Positions 13,501 through 24,405 of a stretch of 64,000 nt of DNA are shown here, piece by piece. The position numbers and the translations under genes were made by a program. Location: the NCBI GenBank assembly GCA_027627225.1, contig CM051033.1, positions 52,858,410 to 52,922,409 of the forward strand. Direction: 5' to 3'. This DNA is from Congeria kusceri (Eukaryota > Mollusca > Bivalvia > Myida > Dreissenidae). Within the stretch, counting starts at the first letter, position 1. Each line of letters starts with the position of its first letter. The notes below the pieces were generated by a model. That model did not search any database and was not told the DNA's origin. It saw only the letters and a program-made list of their open reading frames with translations.

Positions 13501-16500
13501 TATGATGCAGCTCGTGCAATTAAGGTGTAGATTGTGTACAGCAACGTTGTTCACATTGAACCAAATATGATGCAGCTCGTGCAATTAAGGTGTAGATTGT
13601 GTACAGCAACGTTGTTCACTTTGAACCAAATATGATGCAGCTCGTGCAATTAAGGTGTAGATTGTGTACAGCAACGTTGTTCACATTGAACCAAATATGA
13701 TGCAGCTCATGCCCAGACGTTGTTCACTTTGTACCAAATATGATGCAGCTCATGCCCAGACGTTGTTCACTTTGAACCAAATATGATGCAGCTCGTGCAA
13801 TTAAGGTGTAGATTGTGTACAGCAACGTTGTTCACTTTGAACCAAATATGATGCAGCTCGTGCAATTAAGGTGTATATTGTGTACAGCAACGTTGTTCAC
13901 ATTGAACCAAATATGATGCAGCTCGTGCAATTAAGGTGTACATTGTGTACAGCAACGTTGTTCACTTTGAACCAAATATGATGCAGCTCGTGCAATTAAG
14001 GTGTAGATTGTGTACAGCAACGTTGTTCACATTGAACCAAATATGATGCAGCTCGTGCAATTAAGGTGTACATTGTGTACAGCAACGTTGTTCACATTGT
14101 ACCAAATATGATGCAGCTCGTGCACAGACGTTGTTCACATTGAACCAAATATGATGCAGTTCATGCAATTAAGGTGTAGATTGTGTACACTGATTTTCAT
14201 GCAAGGCATTTTTGCGTTTCGAATAATACTTGCATTAAAATTAGCATACAAGTCAACCCTGTGAGAAGGTTATTATTTTCGTTTTACTGAAACTTATTGT
14301 GTTCATTACAATGTAAGTTTAAGTGACGTTGTAAGGTTTGTACTTCAGTTAAACAACATTTCTTAATAAATAATCTGAAAAATAATCATTGACAAAAATA
14401 AGAATAAATTTAATGGTCATTAAGTTTGTTTTGTTTGTTTGGATTTTGCGCCGTATTCAACAGTATTTCAGTCATATAACGGCGGTCAGTTGACCTACTC
14501 ACACTTTTCCTGGGTAAGCTGGTTTACCAGTACTAAGTGCACATACTTATGCCAGCAACTGACAACTGCCCTACTTGAATCAGAGGTAGGGGGAGAATGG
14601 CCGTAGAAATAATTTCATGACCTATTCCCACGCAAGTTATGTGGCCGGGCTGGCAATCGAACCCGCGATCCTCGGATTTGTAGTCCAGCGCTCTACCAAC
14701 TGAGCTAGCCGGCCCGGGTCATTAAGTACGAAGGATGTCCCAAAAAGCGTATAATTTGTACAAACAAAGCATACTATCATGATGTTATTTGTTTGAGCAT
14801 TAGCACATGTACTTACATTATCTTTTACCTGATGTAAAAGATAAAAAGTAAATGATATCTGACTAAATTTGAGTCCCTTGAATTATATACTTTTTCTGCA
14901 AAATATGTGAAGTTCAAATGTTATGTACAGATTTGTGACCTACACGGTTTAATTTTGTAATAAATATAATGACAGCATACATAAAATGCAAAATTTATGT
15001 CGTTTATACTAATATTGTTTTAAAAAAAACATTTTTATAAATAAAAAGAGTACTCTAGTGTTAAATCATTTTTAATTTCAAAATCAGCTTTGATAATAGA
15101 AAGTTTGTGTCTTGTTTTCATGAAGCATTTACTAAAATATTTGCTTTATATACATTCTAATGGAGCCAAAGCTAATTTATATATATATTCTATTTATATA
15201 TATATTCTATTTATATATATTTATTCTATTTATATATATATTCTATTTATATATATATTCTATTTATATATATATTCTATTTATATATATATTCTATTTG
15301 TATATACATTCTAATGGAGCCAAAGATAATTTAAAGTATTCATCTACATAATAAGATGATTAATATTCTATTTAGATTTTTTTCAAAAATTCAAAACTGT
15401 TTTTCACTGTAATTCAAGTTGGGTGTACCACGCGCCAATGTCAGTAAAGTAAGCTTTCATATTTGATATCTGACATCCTCTAGTGGTCCTCTACAAAGAT
15501 TGTTCAAATTATGCCTCTGGGGTAAAAACTGGCCACGCCCCGGGGTGACATGTTTTATATAGACTTGTATAGCAAAATGACTTAAAAAATCGTTTTCTCT
15601 GAAACCGCAAGGCCCAGAGGTTTCATATTTGGTATGTAACATTGTATAGTGGTCCTCTACAAAGATTGTTCAAATGATGCCCCTGGAGTCAAAACTGGCC
15701 ACATCCCGGGGGTCACATGTTTTATATAGACTTGAATTGCAAATGACTTTAAAAATCTTTTCCTCTGAAACCGCAAGGCCCAGAGGTTTCATATTTGGTA
15801 TATAACATTGTATAGTGGTCCTCTACACAGATTGTTCAAATGATTCCCCTGGGGTCAAAACTGGTCACACCCCGGGGGTCACATGGTTTATATAGACTTG
15901 AATAGCAAAATGACTTTCAAAATCGTCTTCTCTGAAACCGCAAGGCCCAGAGGTTTCATATTTGGTATGTAACATTGTAAAGTGGTCCTCTACAAAGATT
16001 GTTCAAATGATGCCCCTGGCGTCAAAAGTGGCCACACCCTGGGGGTCACATGGTTTATATAGACTCGAATAGCAAAATGACTTTCAAAATCTTCTCCTCT
16101 GAAACCGCAAGGCCCAGAGGTTTCATATTTGGTATGTAACATTGTTTAGTGGTCCTCTACAAAGATTGTTCAAATGATGCCCCTGGGGTAAAAACTGGCC
16201 ACACCCTGTGGCACACATGGTTTATATAGACTTAAATAGCAAAATGACTTTAAAAATCTTCTCCTCTGAAACTGCAAGGCCCAGAGGTTTCATATTTGGT
16301 ATGTAACATTGTATAGTGGTGCTCTACAAAGATTATTCAAGTTATGCCCCTGGGGTCAAAACGGGCCACACCCCGGGGGTCACATGGTTTATATAGACTT
16401 TAATAGCGCTCTACCAACTGAGCTAGCCTGCCCGGGTCATTAAGTACGAAGGATGTCCCAAAAAGCGTATAATTTGTACAAACAAAGCATACTATCATGA

Positions 16501-18740
16501 TGTTATTTGTTTGAGCATGAGCACATGTACTTACATTATCTTTTACCTGATGTATATTTTAAAAAAAAAACATGTTTATAAGTAAAATGTGTACTCTAGT
16601 GTTAAATCATTTTTAATTTCAAAATCGGCTTTGATAATAGAAAGTTTGTGTCTTGTTTTCATGAAGCATTTACTAAAATATTTACTTTATATACATTCTA
16701 ATGGAGCCAAAGCTAATTTATATATATATTCTATATATATATATATATATACATTCTAATGGAGCCAAAGCTAATTTAAAGTATTCAGCTACATAATAAG
16801 ATGATTAATATTCTCTTTAGATTTTTTTCAAAAATTCAAAACTGTTTTTCACTGTAATTCAAGTTGGATGTACCACGCGCCAATGTCAGTAAAGTAAACG
16901 ATTTAATAACCACTGATAGTTTAAGGATACAACACAGTTTAAATATGCGGCAAATATGAAAACAATTGTTTTCACATAATTTGTTTCAATAGTAATTGTA
17001 TTTTAGTGTTGACCGATATTTTGATCTATAGGTTACGCATGCGCAAATATATTCCTTCTTTGTTACATATAAAATATTCAAAGCTTGATCTCACTTTGCA
17101 CCATGACCAAGCTACTTTCCAATATATCACCATATATTGTTGGAACGATGAGGCCATCACCTTTTGAAAAAAACAGCATGTCAACAAATTCTATGTGCTG
17201 TAACTCAGAATATTTACCTGAGAAAAAACACACCGGTCTTGACGGGCATGGAGGCGCATGAATACATGGGGCAAAAGTTATGAAGCTGGGCACCACTAGA
17301 CAAAAAGTAGTGCACAAAACAGCATTTTTTTCTTATTGCTTACATATATACCTTCAAAATGATACCCAAACATACCATTTAAACTGTATTTTACAAATTA
17401 TATGCATCCTGCACTCAACCATATGTGCTTATTATCTAACTGTAACCCTGAGGATGTGACTTCCGTTTTGGGGTAATTAGACCTCTATACCAAGACGTTC
17501 GATACGAGATAAATATTGGTCCTAATGATGTATCGATAACATTCTGAGCGGAGGATAGTTAAAAGTAGTTCAAATTACAATTGCAAAAATATATGTCAAA
17601 TCATGTAAGAATCGAAATTATTTTCGCATTATTGTTGTTTATTGGCCAATAAACAACTTTTTGTCGTTCTGATGCGTGGCTATGGAACAACTCGGGCTAA
17701 AGACTTCGAGGTTTAATACCTACGCATCAGAACTCCAAATCGCTGCTTATTGGCCGATTAACAACGATACATCGAAAATTATTTCTTAATTACATTATTA
17801 TATTTTTACTTAAGTCAAAATATTTTAATATAAACTTAAGATGTTTCTGTAATACGGCCCAGAGTTGTCCATTCTTTGTTTCTCAGGCATTTTTTGGACG
17901 TTTTGATCATTTATTTTATAATTTAGTTTGGTGAGCGAATTTTAAAAAAACACGCATACACGATTTAATTTGACGACTGGAAAAATACATACATTTACTC
18001 CTAACGAGGCATAATGAAATGTAAACCAGCAATGTGTCATTGTTGCCAATAAAAGCTCGAGTACATGTACAACGTGTACGTGTTTTCGGTCTTTTTTATA
18101 TATATAATTGAACAGCAAAAACGTTTAAAGCGTAAACGACCATTTATAACCGAAAATCGTGTTAAGATATAATGTAAATGTTTTGCCAAATATCTGATGT
18201 AGTTCCTGATGTATATATGTAACAAAAACTATTTTTGTAGCTGACATTAGTAAGTATATTATTGCTACGCAGGCAAATGCTGCGGAGAACCCCGACTACC
18301 GTGTCACCGTTGATGACCTACAGGCCTGGGAGGCGAAGTACGGTCGCATACCCACCGGGGCTGTTGTCCTCATGAACTCGGGGTGGCACCAGAAATATCC
18401 GAACAAAACCCAAGTCTTCGGAACGAAATCCATATCCGATCCCAGCACATTTCGTTTCCCAGGATTCCATGAGAACGCCGCTGATTGGCTGGTTAAGAAT
18501 AGAAGTATTCACGTGCTTGGGGTAGACACGCCATCCACGGACTACGGTCAGACGACAAAATTTGCGGTGCACAGGATTCTTGGGCGTTCCGGTATCCCGG
18601 GCTTAGAACATGTTGCCAATTTAGACGCAATTCCGGAAAGTGGCTCCATCATTTTTGCAGCTGTTATTAAACTTGATGACGGAAGCGGGGGTCCAGCTAG
18701 AGTGTTTGCCACGATAAACGACTCTGGTGTTTGTCATTAA
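10418..18740 (+). CDS. Secreted cyclase-family hydrolase (kynurenine formamidase / isatin hydrolase type), whole gene
   Basis: Three exons, 10418-10593, 10951-11092 and 18273-18740, join to a 261-residue protein. Residues 1-18 form a hydrophobic signal-peptide-like start. DLTHALNPDTIVWPGNP (residues 25-41) and HAGTHLDAPAHF (70-81) are family hallmarks; the His, His and Asp of HxGTHxD bind the active-site metal in this family. VDTPSTD (190-196), His206, Glu218 and the GSGGP segment (243-247) are also in place. Family members hydrolyse cyclic or N-formyl amides such as isatin or N-formylkynurenine; the substrate here is unknown. The ATG at 10418 is preferred over the in-frame ATG at 10388 because it has G at -3 and +4 and leaves a cleaner signal peptide. 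The second intron is 7.2 kb and full of repeats. Confidence 0.88.
10951..11092 (+). CDS. Hydrolase exon 2 (metal-binding motif)
   Basis: Acceptor CACACATAG ends at 10950 and donor GTATAT starts at 11093. It encodes residues 59-106 with the HAGTHLDAPAHF metal-binding motif at 70-81 and GPGVIINVK at the end. The length of 142 bases joins in phase with both neighbours. Confidence 0.88.
11790..13100 (-). repeat. Mollusc tandem-core repeat element, truncated, in hydrolase intron 2
   Basis: Read on the minus strand, the element's 3' end is at about 11800, where GCTCACCTGAGCAC and GTGCTCATGGTGAGC can form a terminal hairpin. Inwards follow a unique piece (about 11820-12060) and about six diverged ~150 bp units with TGGCCACACCCCGGGGGTCA, ATAGACTTGAATAGCAAAAT and GAAACCGCAAGGCCCAGAGG. 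The distal end stops near 13060 without the CAAGAGGGCC start. No coding capacity. Confidence 0.85.
13200..14190 (+). repeat. Minisatellite with interspersed 65 bp and 43 bp units
   Basis: All units begin GTTGTTCACNTTGNACCAAA then TATGATGCAGCTC. The long type (65 bp) continues GTGCAATTAAGGTGTAGATT and GTGTACAGCAAC; the short type (43 bp) continues ATGCCCAGAC. Both types alternate irregularly, with a run of long units in the right half, so the array has grown by unequal exchange between two unit lengths. Confidence 0.95.
14426..14716 (-). repeat. tRNA-derived SINE with 11 bp target-site duplication
   Basis: On the minus strand a tRNA-like head begins near 14716 with box A TAGCTCAGTTGG and box B GGTTCGATTGC, followed by a conserved body (ATTTCTACGGCCATTCTCCC, CTACCTCTGATTCAAGTAGG) and a tail ending in TTTG-type simple repeat. 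GGTCATTAAGT at 14415-14425 is repeated at 14717-14727 as the target-site duplication. The body resembles the broadly distributed invertebrate MetaSINE type, a family assignment made from memory of the domain. Confidence 0.88.
15178..15312. repeat. TATATATATTCTATT microsatellite
   Basis: A run of TATA with TTCTATT interruptions at a 16-17 bp spacing, flanked on both sides by ATTCTAATGGAGCCAAAG. The corresponding stretch in the second copy of the segmental duplication (about 16722-16757) is much shorter. Confidence 0.9.
15452..16896. repeat. Second copy of a tandem segmental duplication (internally deleted)
   Basis: Repeats 12069-15451 in the same order: six ~150 bp units, then the 3' part of the SINE head from 16407, then the flank through ACCACGCGCCAATGTCAGTA. 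Compared with the first copy it lacks about 1.67 kb (13023-14689), comprising the minisatellite and most of the SINE, with an AGC microhomology at the deletion point, and about 170 bases from 14840-15010. Confidence 0.85.
16900..17605. other. Intron 2 sequence without recognised features
   Basis: AT-rich unique sequence inside the hydrolase gene. The longest open frame (minus strand, about 80 codons) has no domain that I recognise. Confidence 0.4.
17609..17792. repeat. Foldback/MITE element, copy 1 of 3
   Basis: Left part GTTGTTTATTGGCCAATAAA plus GTTCTGATGCGTGG is inverted on the right as TACGCATCAGAACTCC and TATTGGCCGATTAACAACG, around a core containing CAACTCGGGCTAAAG. Related copies lie at 33570-33760 and 60735-60893. 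Confidence 0.85.
18273..18740 (+). CDS. Hydrolase exon 3 (C-terminal domain)
   Basis: The acceptor TACGCAG ends at 18272. Encodes residues 107-261, from ANAAENPDYRVTVDD to ATINDSGVCH and the TAA at 18738-18740, in phase 0 with exon 2. It carries the VDTPSTD, FAVHRILG and GLEHVANLDAIP segments typical of the C-terminal half of the cyclase fold. It is more GC-rich than its surroundings, as expected for coding DNA. Confidence 0.9.
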   Translation, partial: ANAAENPDYRVTVDDLQAWEAKYGRIPTGAVVLMNSGWHQKYPNKTQVFGTKSISDPSTFRFPGFHENAADWLVKNRSIHVLGVDTPSTDYGQTTKFAVHRILGRSGIPGLEHVANLDAIPESGSIIFAAVIKLDDGSGGPARVFATINDSGVCH

Positions 18741-19113
18741 CATTTGAAACTCATCCTAAACTTGTTAAATAATTTACCGGTTCTTCTTTTCATCGAACTT
18801 CAAAACGGGTATATTAGCTTAACCACCTGTTATTGTTGTGTGTTTTTTTTTTCTTTTTTGTTTGTAAAATATGTAATAAGGTAAACCTGTGACATATGAG
18901 TATAATGATTATAAAGAAAAGTTGATTAATTTGCATAGATGTATGATCGACATTTGTGAAAAGGTTGATAAAAATTTCACCAAACGACGATTGGTTTGGA
19001 CAAAGAAAACGTTCACAACATAATCACCTTTCTAGTTAAATGAAATGAGTTTGGTATGTATGCAATTCTGTACGATTAGCGATATATTAGATAATTGTGC
19101 AATCAATTTAGAA

Positions 19114-19119
19114 AATAAA
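19114..19119 (+). terminator. Polyadenylation signal of the hydrolase gene
   Basis: AATAAA about 375 bases after the stop codon, in AT-rich sequence with no earlier exact match seen; a 3' UTR of about 390 bases is inferred. Confidence 0.55.
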
Positions 19120-19269
19120 GTGTTATACATCCAAAATATGTCTACTGTATAAATGTGTATGCCAATTATAAGAATGTACAATATGTATTTACATGTTTAT
19201 ATTACAATGTATTATAATGCAGTAAATAGTGTTTTAGGGTCAGTTACACTGTAGTGTGTAGGGCAACTG

Positions 19270-19520
19270 CTTTAAAGGGACTGTGTCAACGAAATTTCGC
19301 TTTCTTTGACACTATAAATGCTATTATATGATAGAGATTTGCAGTAAATAAATAATAAATATCATAAAGACAATGTGATATTTAATTAAAAATAGCAAAC
19401 AAGTTTGAACAAATTAAAACCCCAAGTGAACTCACGACTTAGGAGCCATACGAAGAAATAACAGTACACAGCGCTTTAACCATGCGTTATTCTGCTTGGT
19501 AAAGAATCGTGTGTACACTA
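19270..19520 (-). repeat. Degenerate tRNA-like repeat
   Basis: On the minus strand, GCATGGTTAAAGCGCTG and GTCGTGAGTTCACTTGGGG resemble the D-arm and T-arm of a tRNA. The plus-strand left end TTTAAAGGGACTG is like the ends of the TIR elements at 19805 and 25968. Probably an old SINE-like or composite element; boundaries are uncertain. Confidence 0.45.
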
Positions 19521-19804
19521 TGGTTATACATAATACTCACGATACTGACGTCAAAACATGAAAAGGGCCAAACAAACCACAACCCTTATTATTAATATCT
19601 TAATTCCAGATCTTTTTAAGAAAGTGCCCCCTTGGGGCCCTTTTCCATGCCAAAGTCGCTTAAAAAGGGACTGGTAAAACTGTTATAAGCGTTTTAATTG
19701 GATGATGAAGTATTTCGTCTTTGCTGTAGACCTTTTTATTTCTTATTTTGAAACATAAAGCAGACCACAGCGTAACTTGCATTTACTTTGGACAAGATAT
19801 TATT

Positions 19805-20259
19805 TTAAAGAGGAACTGTACGATTTTGCACGAAAATTATATTGTAAAACTATCCATTGATTTTAATGATGTCAGTATATTTCTAAAATACTATTATAAT
19901 AAATGTTAAGAATAACTTATGTTTAAAAATGCGTAGTAAGAAAGATATTTAAGACTAGAAAAATACTTCGCTGCGCAGCGATTTATTTTACACGTGTATA
20001 TACAGCTTCAAGAAGAGTCAGATAAATTGGGGCGCATGCGCAGTTCTTACTTTCTCATTCAAAACCGAGTGTAGTCGTTGCTGTAGGATAAACGGGTCTG
20101 TATCGACAGAAAATATATATTTGCATGTTTCGATATAAGGTAAAGTTTTTGTCGATGTTGGCGTTGTTTATGTTACATAAGATGGTGTTTTGCTAGTGGG
20201 TACCGAAAGAGATCTGAAAGAAATATAAACAAAATATCAGACATTCCCTCTTTAAATGA
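19805..20259. repeat. TIR element flanked by TTTAAA (~455 bp, MITE-like)
   Basis: The left end TTTAAAGAGGAACTGTACGAT and right end ATCAGACATTCCCTCTTTAAA are imperfect inverted repeats of about 21 bp. There is no open reading frame of note between them. The inner part holds GCGCATGCGCAGTTC and a small inverted GCTGCGCAGC. Confidence 0.65.
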
Positions 20260-20346
20260 GTTTTTTTTATTGCACACCATGTTCTGGTGCAGTGATTCCT
20301 AAAAAAAATAGGCATGAATATAGTACATTGGAAGACATCTAACAGT

Positions 20347-20650
20347 GTGTTTGTTTGTTTGAATTTTTCGCCGTTTTAACAGTATTTCTGTCAACACGGT
20401 GGTCAGTTAACCTGCTCACACTTTGCCTGTGCTAGCTTAGCCGATCTAAGCAGTTTACCAGTACTAAGTGCACATACTTATGCCAGTCACTGACAACTGC
20501 CCTACCTGAATCAGAGGTAGGGGGAGAATGGCCGTAGAAATAATTTCATGACCAATCTCCACACAAGTTATGTGGCAGGGCTGGGGTTCAAACTCACGGT
20601 CCCCGGATTGACAGTCCAGCGCTAGATATCAACCGAGCTAGCCAGGCCAG
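20347..20650 (-). repeat. tRNA-derived SINE, second copy
   Basis: Same family as 14426-14716: body AGAATGGCCGTAGAAATAAT and ACCTGAATCAGAGGTAGGGG, and a head with degenerate boxes (minus-strand TAGCTCGGTTGA and GAGTTTGAACCCC). It is more diverged in the head than the other two copies. Confidence 0.85.
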
Positions 20651-20654
20651 AAAT

Positions 20655-21845
20655 AAACGTTTTAATTATAATGTACGGTTGATGTTTTATTTTAAATTTA
20701 GACAAATACTATTAAAGGAATGAATAATAACTAAGTGAAAGTTCATGCAGATAACTTATAACAAAATACCGAAACCCATTGGCAACCTTATTCTAATAAC
20801 CTCCATTCTGCCGCACGTACATGTTGGCTTCAAATTTAGTTGACATTTGTCTGCGCCATTTGCCATAAAATGTTGTGGTATTAATTCATATATAAACTAC
20901 CAAAATTTATACACGAAACGTACATAAGACATAACCGACATTTTCAGCCTATCAGCCTACCACCTGGTTCAAATCTAGCCCCTCCTTCCGGGCGTTTGTA
21001 TTAATCATGTGACACTATTGAATGTTGTATGGCGGTAAAAGTATCGTGTATGTACGCAATTACTAATAAGTAGATGTAAGAAGCAAAGTAAATGTAGGCA
21101 AGGTCTTATGATAGTAATAGCATATTATACAGTTTGTGGCAGTATATGATCGTGTTCTATACATATAGTGATGGTTTTAAGCACGTTTTTAACGATTAGG
21201 CTTAACTACAAAATAACGCGCATGTTATGCCCATTCATTATCTTTATGATCTTGGCAGTACTGCGACCAATTAAACAGCTTGTTACCCAGCATCGTTTGA
21301 TGACGGTTATTAAAAGAGGTGCACTCGCCTTCTGTAACAAATTATCAATTATTCCATCGCAAACTCATATACGTAGCGCTTTTGATGCGATTAAACATTG
21401 CCTGTTACGTAAAAGTTGGAGCATACTAAGTAAATTTGTACGGGTTAAGAAGGGGCGGAGCGAGCGCAGTAACGCTAGCTCCTTCTTAAGCAATGAAAAA
21501 AATACATAAAGATCAATATGTCCTCTTCCAAAATTTGCAATAAAAAAGATATGTCATGTTACTTCTAACAAAATGCATCTCACTTGAATGCAGGCACCGG
21601 TAGAAACAGGGTTTCGGCAGTCATATTTCGTCAAAAGCCCCATACCACAGTAAACACACCCCAAAAGTTCACCTTTCGAGTTAGCCTCCAATTAAATGCA
21701 CCAAAATGTTGCAGACACGCATAGGCTATTATAAATAACCATAAAAGCTAGGTCTGAGATTGCTAAATGGCTTTTATGCCAGAAGAGAAGAGGAACTCTT
21801 TAGTAATATGCACTACTTTTGCATGGACCACGGAGGGATACACAA
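20655..21845. other. Region without a recognised gene
   Basis: The open frame at 21168-21509 (113 codons) is not recognised and has no paralogue here. The segment 21512-21600 is repeated at 22500-22590. Confidence 0.4.
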
Positions 21846-21849
21846 TGAT

Positions 21850-22400
21850 TTACTGGTATCTAACCTTAAAGAAAACTCAAAATTGTGCTATCATGAAAAA
21901 AAAACTCTTCTACATCATTAATAACCTAATTGCACCAACACGCAAAATTTCAGGTCGATCCGCTAAGTAGAAATGCCCCCAAAACGCATTTGAGTATGAC
22001 ACATGATAAGCCACCTGGCTTGCGTTTCAGTACTTGGATTGTATGGGGAGCGAGAACTACAATTCGCACCTACAGCACACAAACCAGTCAAAATACCAGT
22101 TCATTTAGACTTATTTTAATGCAATGGACAATCATAAGGGATAAAACGTGTAATATTTGCGTATAACATGATTCGATGTGCTGTGAGCTGCAAAAGAGTT
22201 TCCGTACTTTTTGTCATTTTGTTTAACCCGAAAAAACAGGTTTCGCTTTAAAATTGTAGATAACGTGTTAGTTACGATATTATTGACATTTTTTCCCGTG
22301 AAAAATTATAAACGCAATAAAATAACACAGTTACATGGTGATATTATGTATAAGTGGACCCTTAAGGTCCCTGGTTTTCTTAAAGGTTAGATACCAGTAA
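21850..22400. repeat. TIR element, ~551 bp
   Basis: A 27 bp inverted repeat, beginning TTACTGGTATCTAACC at 21850 and mirrored at 22374-22400 (ending GGTTAGATACCAGTAA), with a single mismatch. The interior has only short frames, so it is either a non-autonomous DNA transposon or a fortuitous foldback; the length and quality of the ends favour the former. Confidence 0.7.
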
Positions 22401-22499
22401 TTCCAATTCCCATAGGGTCCCATTATAAAACGGCAAACTTTCCAAGCATTTTTATAGCATTTCCTTTATTTCAGATTGTGCAAGCCTGGTATCAATTTA

Positions 22500-23720
22500 A
22501 AGATCAATCTATCCTCTTTCAAAATTTGCAATAAAAAAGATACGTCATGTTACTTCTAAGAAAATGCATCTCACTTGAATGCAGGCACCTAATTAAAATG
22601 CTTATATACTCCAGAGGCATCACCAGCTATCGCTTACAGAAACAATACAAAAAAAAGAAGTTACCAAAACGTTATTATTTTACCGATTTCAATGCGTTTT
22701 TTGTTGTTGTTGTTTTTATTGGTAAGATGTCAATCAGAAACGATTTCTGCAGTTTTTTTTATATCAACATATTTCTGGACTGCTGTTCTAAATATGCGAG
22801 CTTAGACGTGTTTTATGCTCCTTTAAGGGACAGCATATAGTCGTCCATATTCTAATTCTACTGCCATTCAGTTTGTTCGATTGGCACAATTGTGTTCAGC
22901 GTACGTTCTGTCCGTTCTTTTCGGTCCGATGATTTTTTAAGGAGTTGTTGCAATTTGATTATAAACAGACCTCAGGAACTTTCTTTAAACTTTGAATAAG
23001 CTTACCTACAAAGGGCGCATGCGAATATTGTGATGGTGTTTCGGTTTGATTCTTTTTCAATTAGTTATTTTCCGCTGATTATAAATATCAACTTTTAGTA
23101 GGATATTTTTGTTTCTGCGCTCGTGCTCATGAAATAAATTATCGAATTCAATGAACCTTGATGAGCGACATCCCAGCGATGAAGACATGCGCAAATTAGT
23201 AGGTCGTTCCGGTCGAAAGATTTTCAGTGAGTTATTGCCTTTTGATTATAAACCGCAGTCCGTACGATATAACTCAATACATTTCAAATTGGCAATGACG
23301 TTTAAACGACTGAAATCTGTTTCTTATTTGCGAAAGAAATTTTATAATATCTGTGTTCGAAAACTCTTGGCACGAACGGAATATACACTTATGTGCGTGT
23401 TGATTCACTCCAGAGGCATCACCAGCTCTGGCATACAGATATTTAACGATAAAAAGTTACCAAAACGTTGTTATTTTGCCGATGTCAATGCGTTTTTTAT
23501 GTAAATATTTTGATCGGTTAGATGTCCATCAAAAGCGATTTCTGCAATGTTTTATTTTTATTTACATATTGCTTGACTGCTGCTTTAATAGGGATGTCAG
23601 GAACTAATGACTCGACTTCAATGAAACATTATATTCAGCCTTCATACACAGATCACATGTGCATATTGTCAGATCGTTCCGGTCCGATGATTGTTCAGGG
23701 AGTTATTGCCCTTTGAATTT
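22500..23720 (+). repeat. Two diverged copies of a dispersed mollusc repeat
   Basis: CTCCAGAGGCATCACCAGCT, AAGTTACCAAAACGTT and TTTCAATGCGTTTTTT-like segments occur at about 22605-22710 and again at 23405-23500. They are followed in both by TAAGATGTCAATC / TTAGATGTCCATC and by GGTCCGATGATTNTT. A reverse copy lies at 29450-29640. Open frames here follow the repeat and show no conserved domain. Confidence 0.7.
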
Positions 23721-23759
23721 AATTAGAGTATTTTCGTGTTTAGTTTCTAAAAAAATATA

Positions 23760-24400
23760 TTAGCCCTTCAGAGTTCATTCCTATTAACTAACAAATGATT
23801 TTCGTTGAGCATCCATCAGTTTCACTGATATTCTTGTTCATTTATATTTTAATTTATATTAAATATCACATAAATATAATACTAAAATTCACCGAAAAAG
23901 CTGTTAAGCAAATCATGAAAATAATGAAAAAACAGCTAATCCCCCGTGATTTATTGGCTCGTATAACCTCTCTTATCTCGGATTAAAACCGTTAAATCTA
24001 TTGTTTATAACTTATCGAACTGAAGGAACTTTTTACCGATTGAAGTGTACACGTTTATTTTAATTGTCTTGATCGATCGTATAGGCAGTCAACAGTTCAT
24101 ATTTATTCGTATTTTGAACTTAAACCACTATTACTATTGTATTATAGGTAGAGGAACAACCTTGAAGGAGAGTGTACCAAATGAATCTTAATTTTGAATA
24201 TAGTATTTGTGATAAAAATAAAAAGGTTATCATCTAACGGAGATTTAAATGTAAATTGACTTGCAGACCAAGTAAGGGTATGCAGTGCTAAGATTGATAA
24301 TCGGGTATTTCCAACAGCAGAAACAACAACAACAATAACAGCAACGGTAACAACAAAACCACAATCTAGAAACAAAGGACACAAAGGTTGGTATTACGTG
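23760..24400 (+). other. Upstream region of the coiled-coil/NHL gene
   Basis: AT-rich leader with an ACAACAACAACAATAAC stretch at about 24325-24342. An in-frame TAG at 24367-24369 closes the frame upstream of the next gene, so no N-terminal extension (such as a B-box) is encoded contiguously. Confidence 0.5.
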
Positions 24401-24405
24401 AAAAG

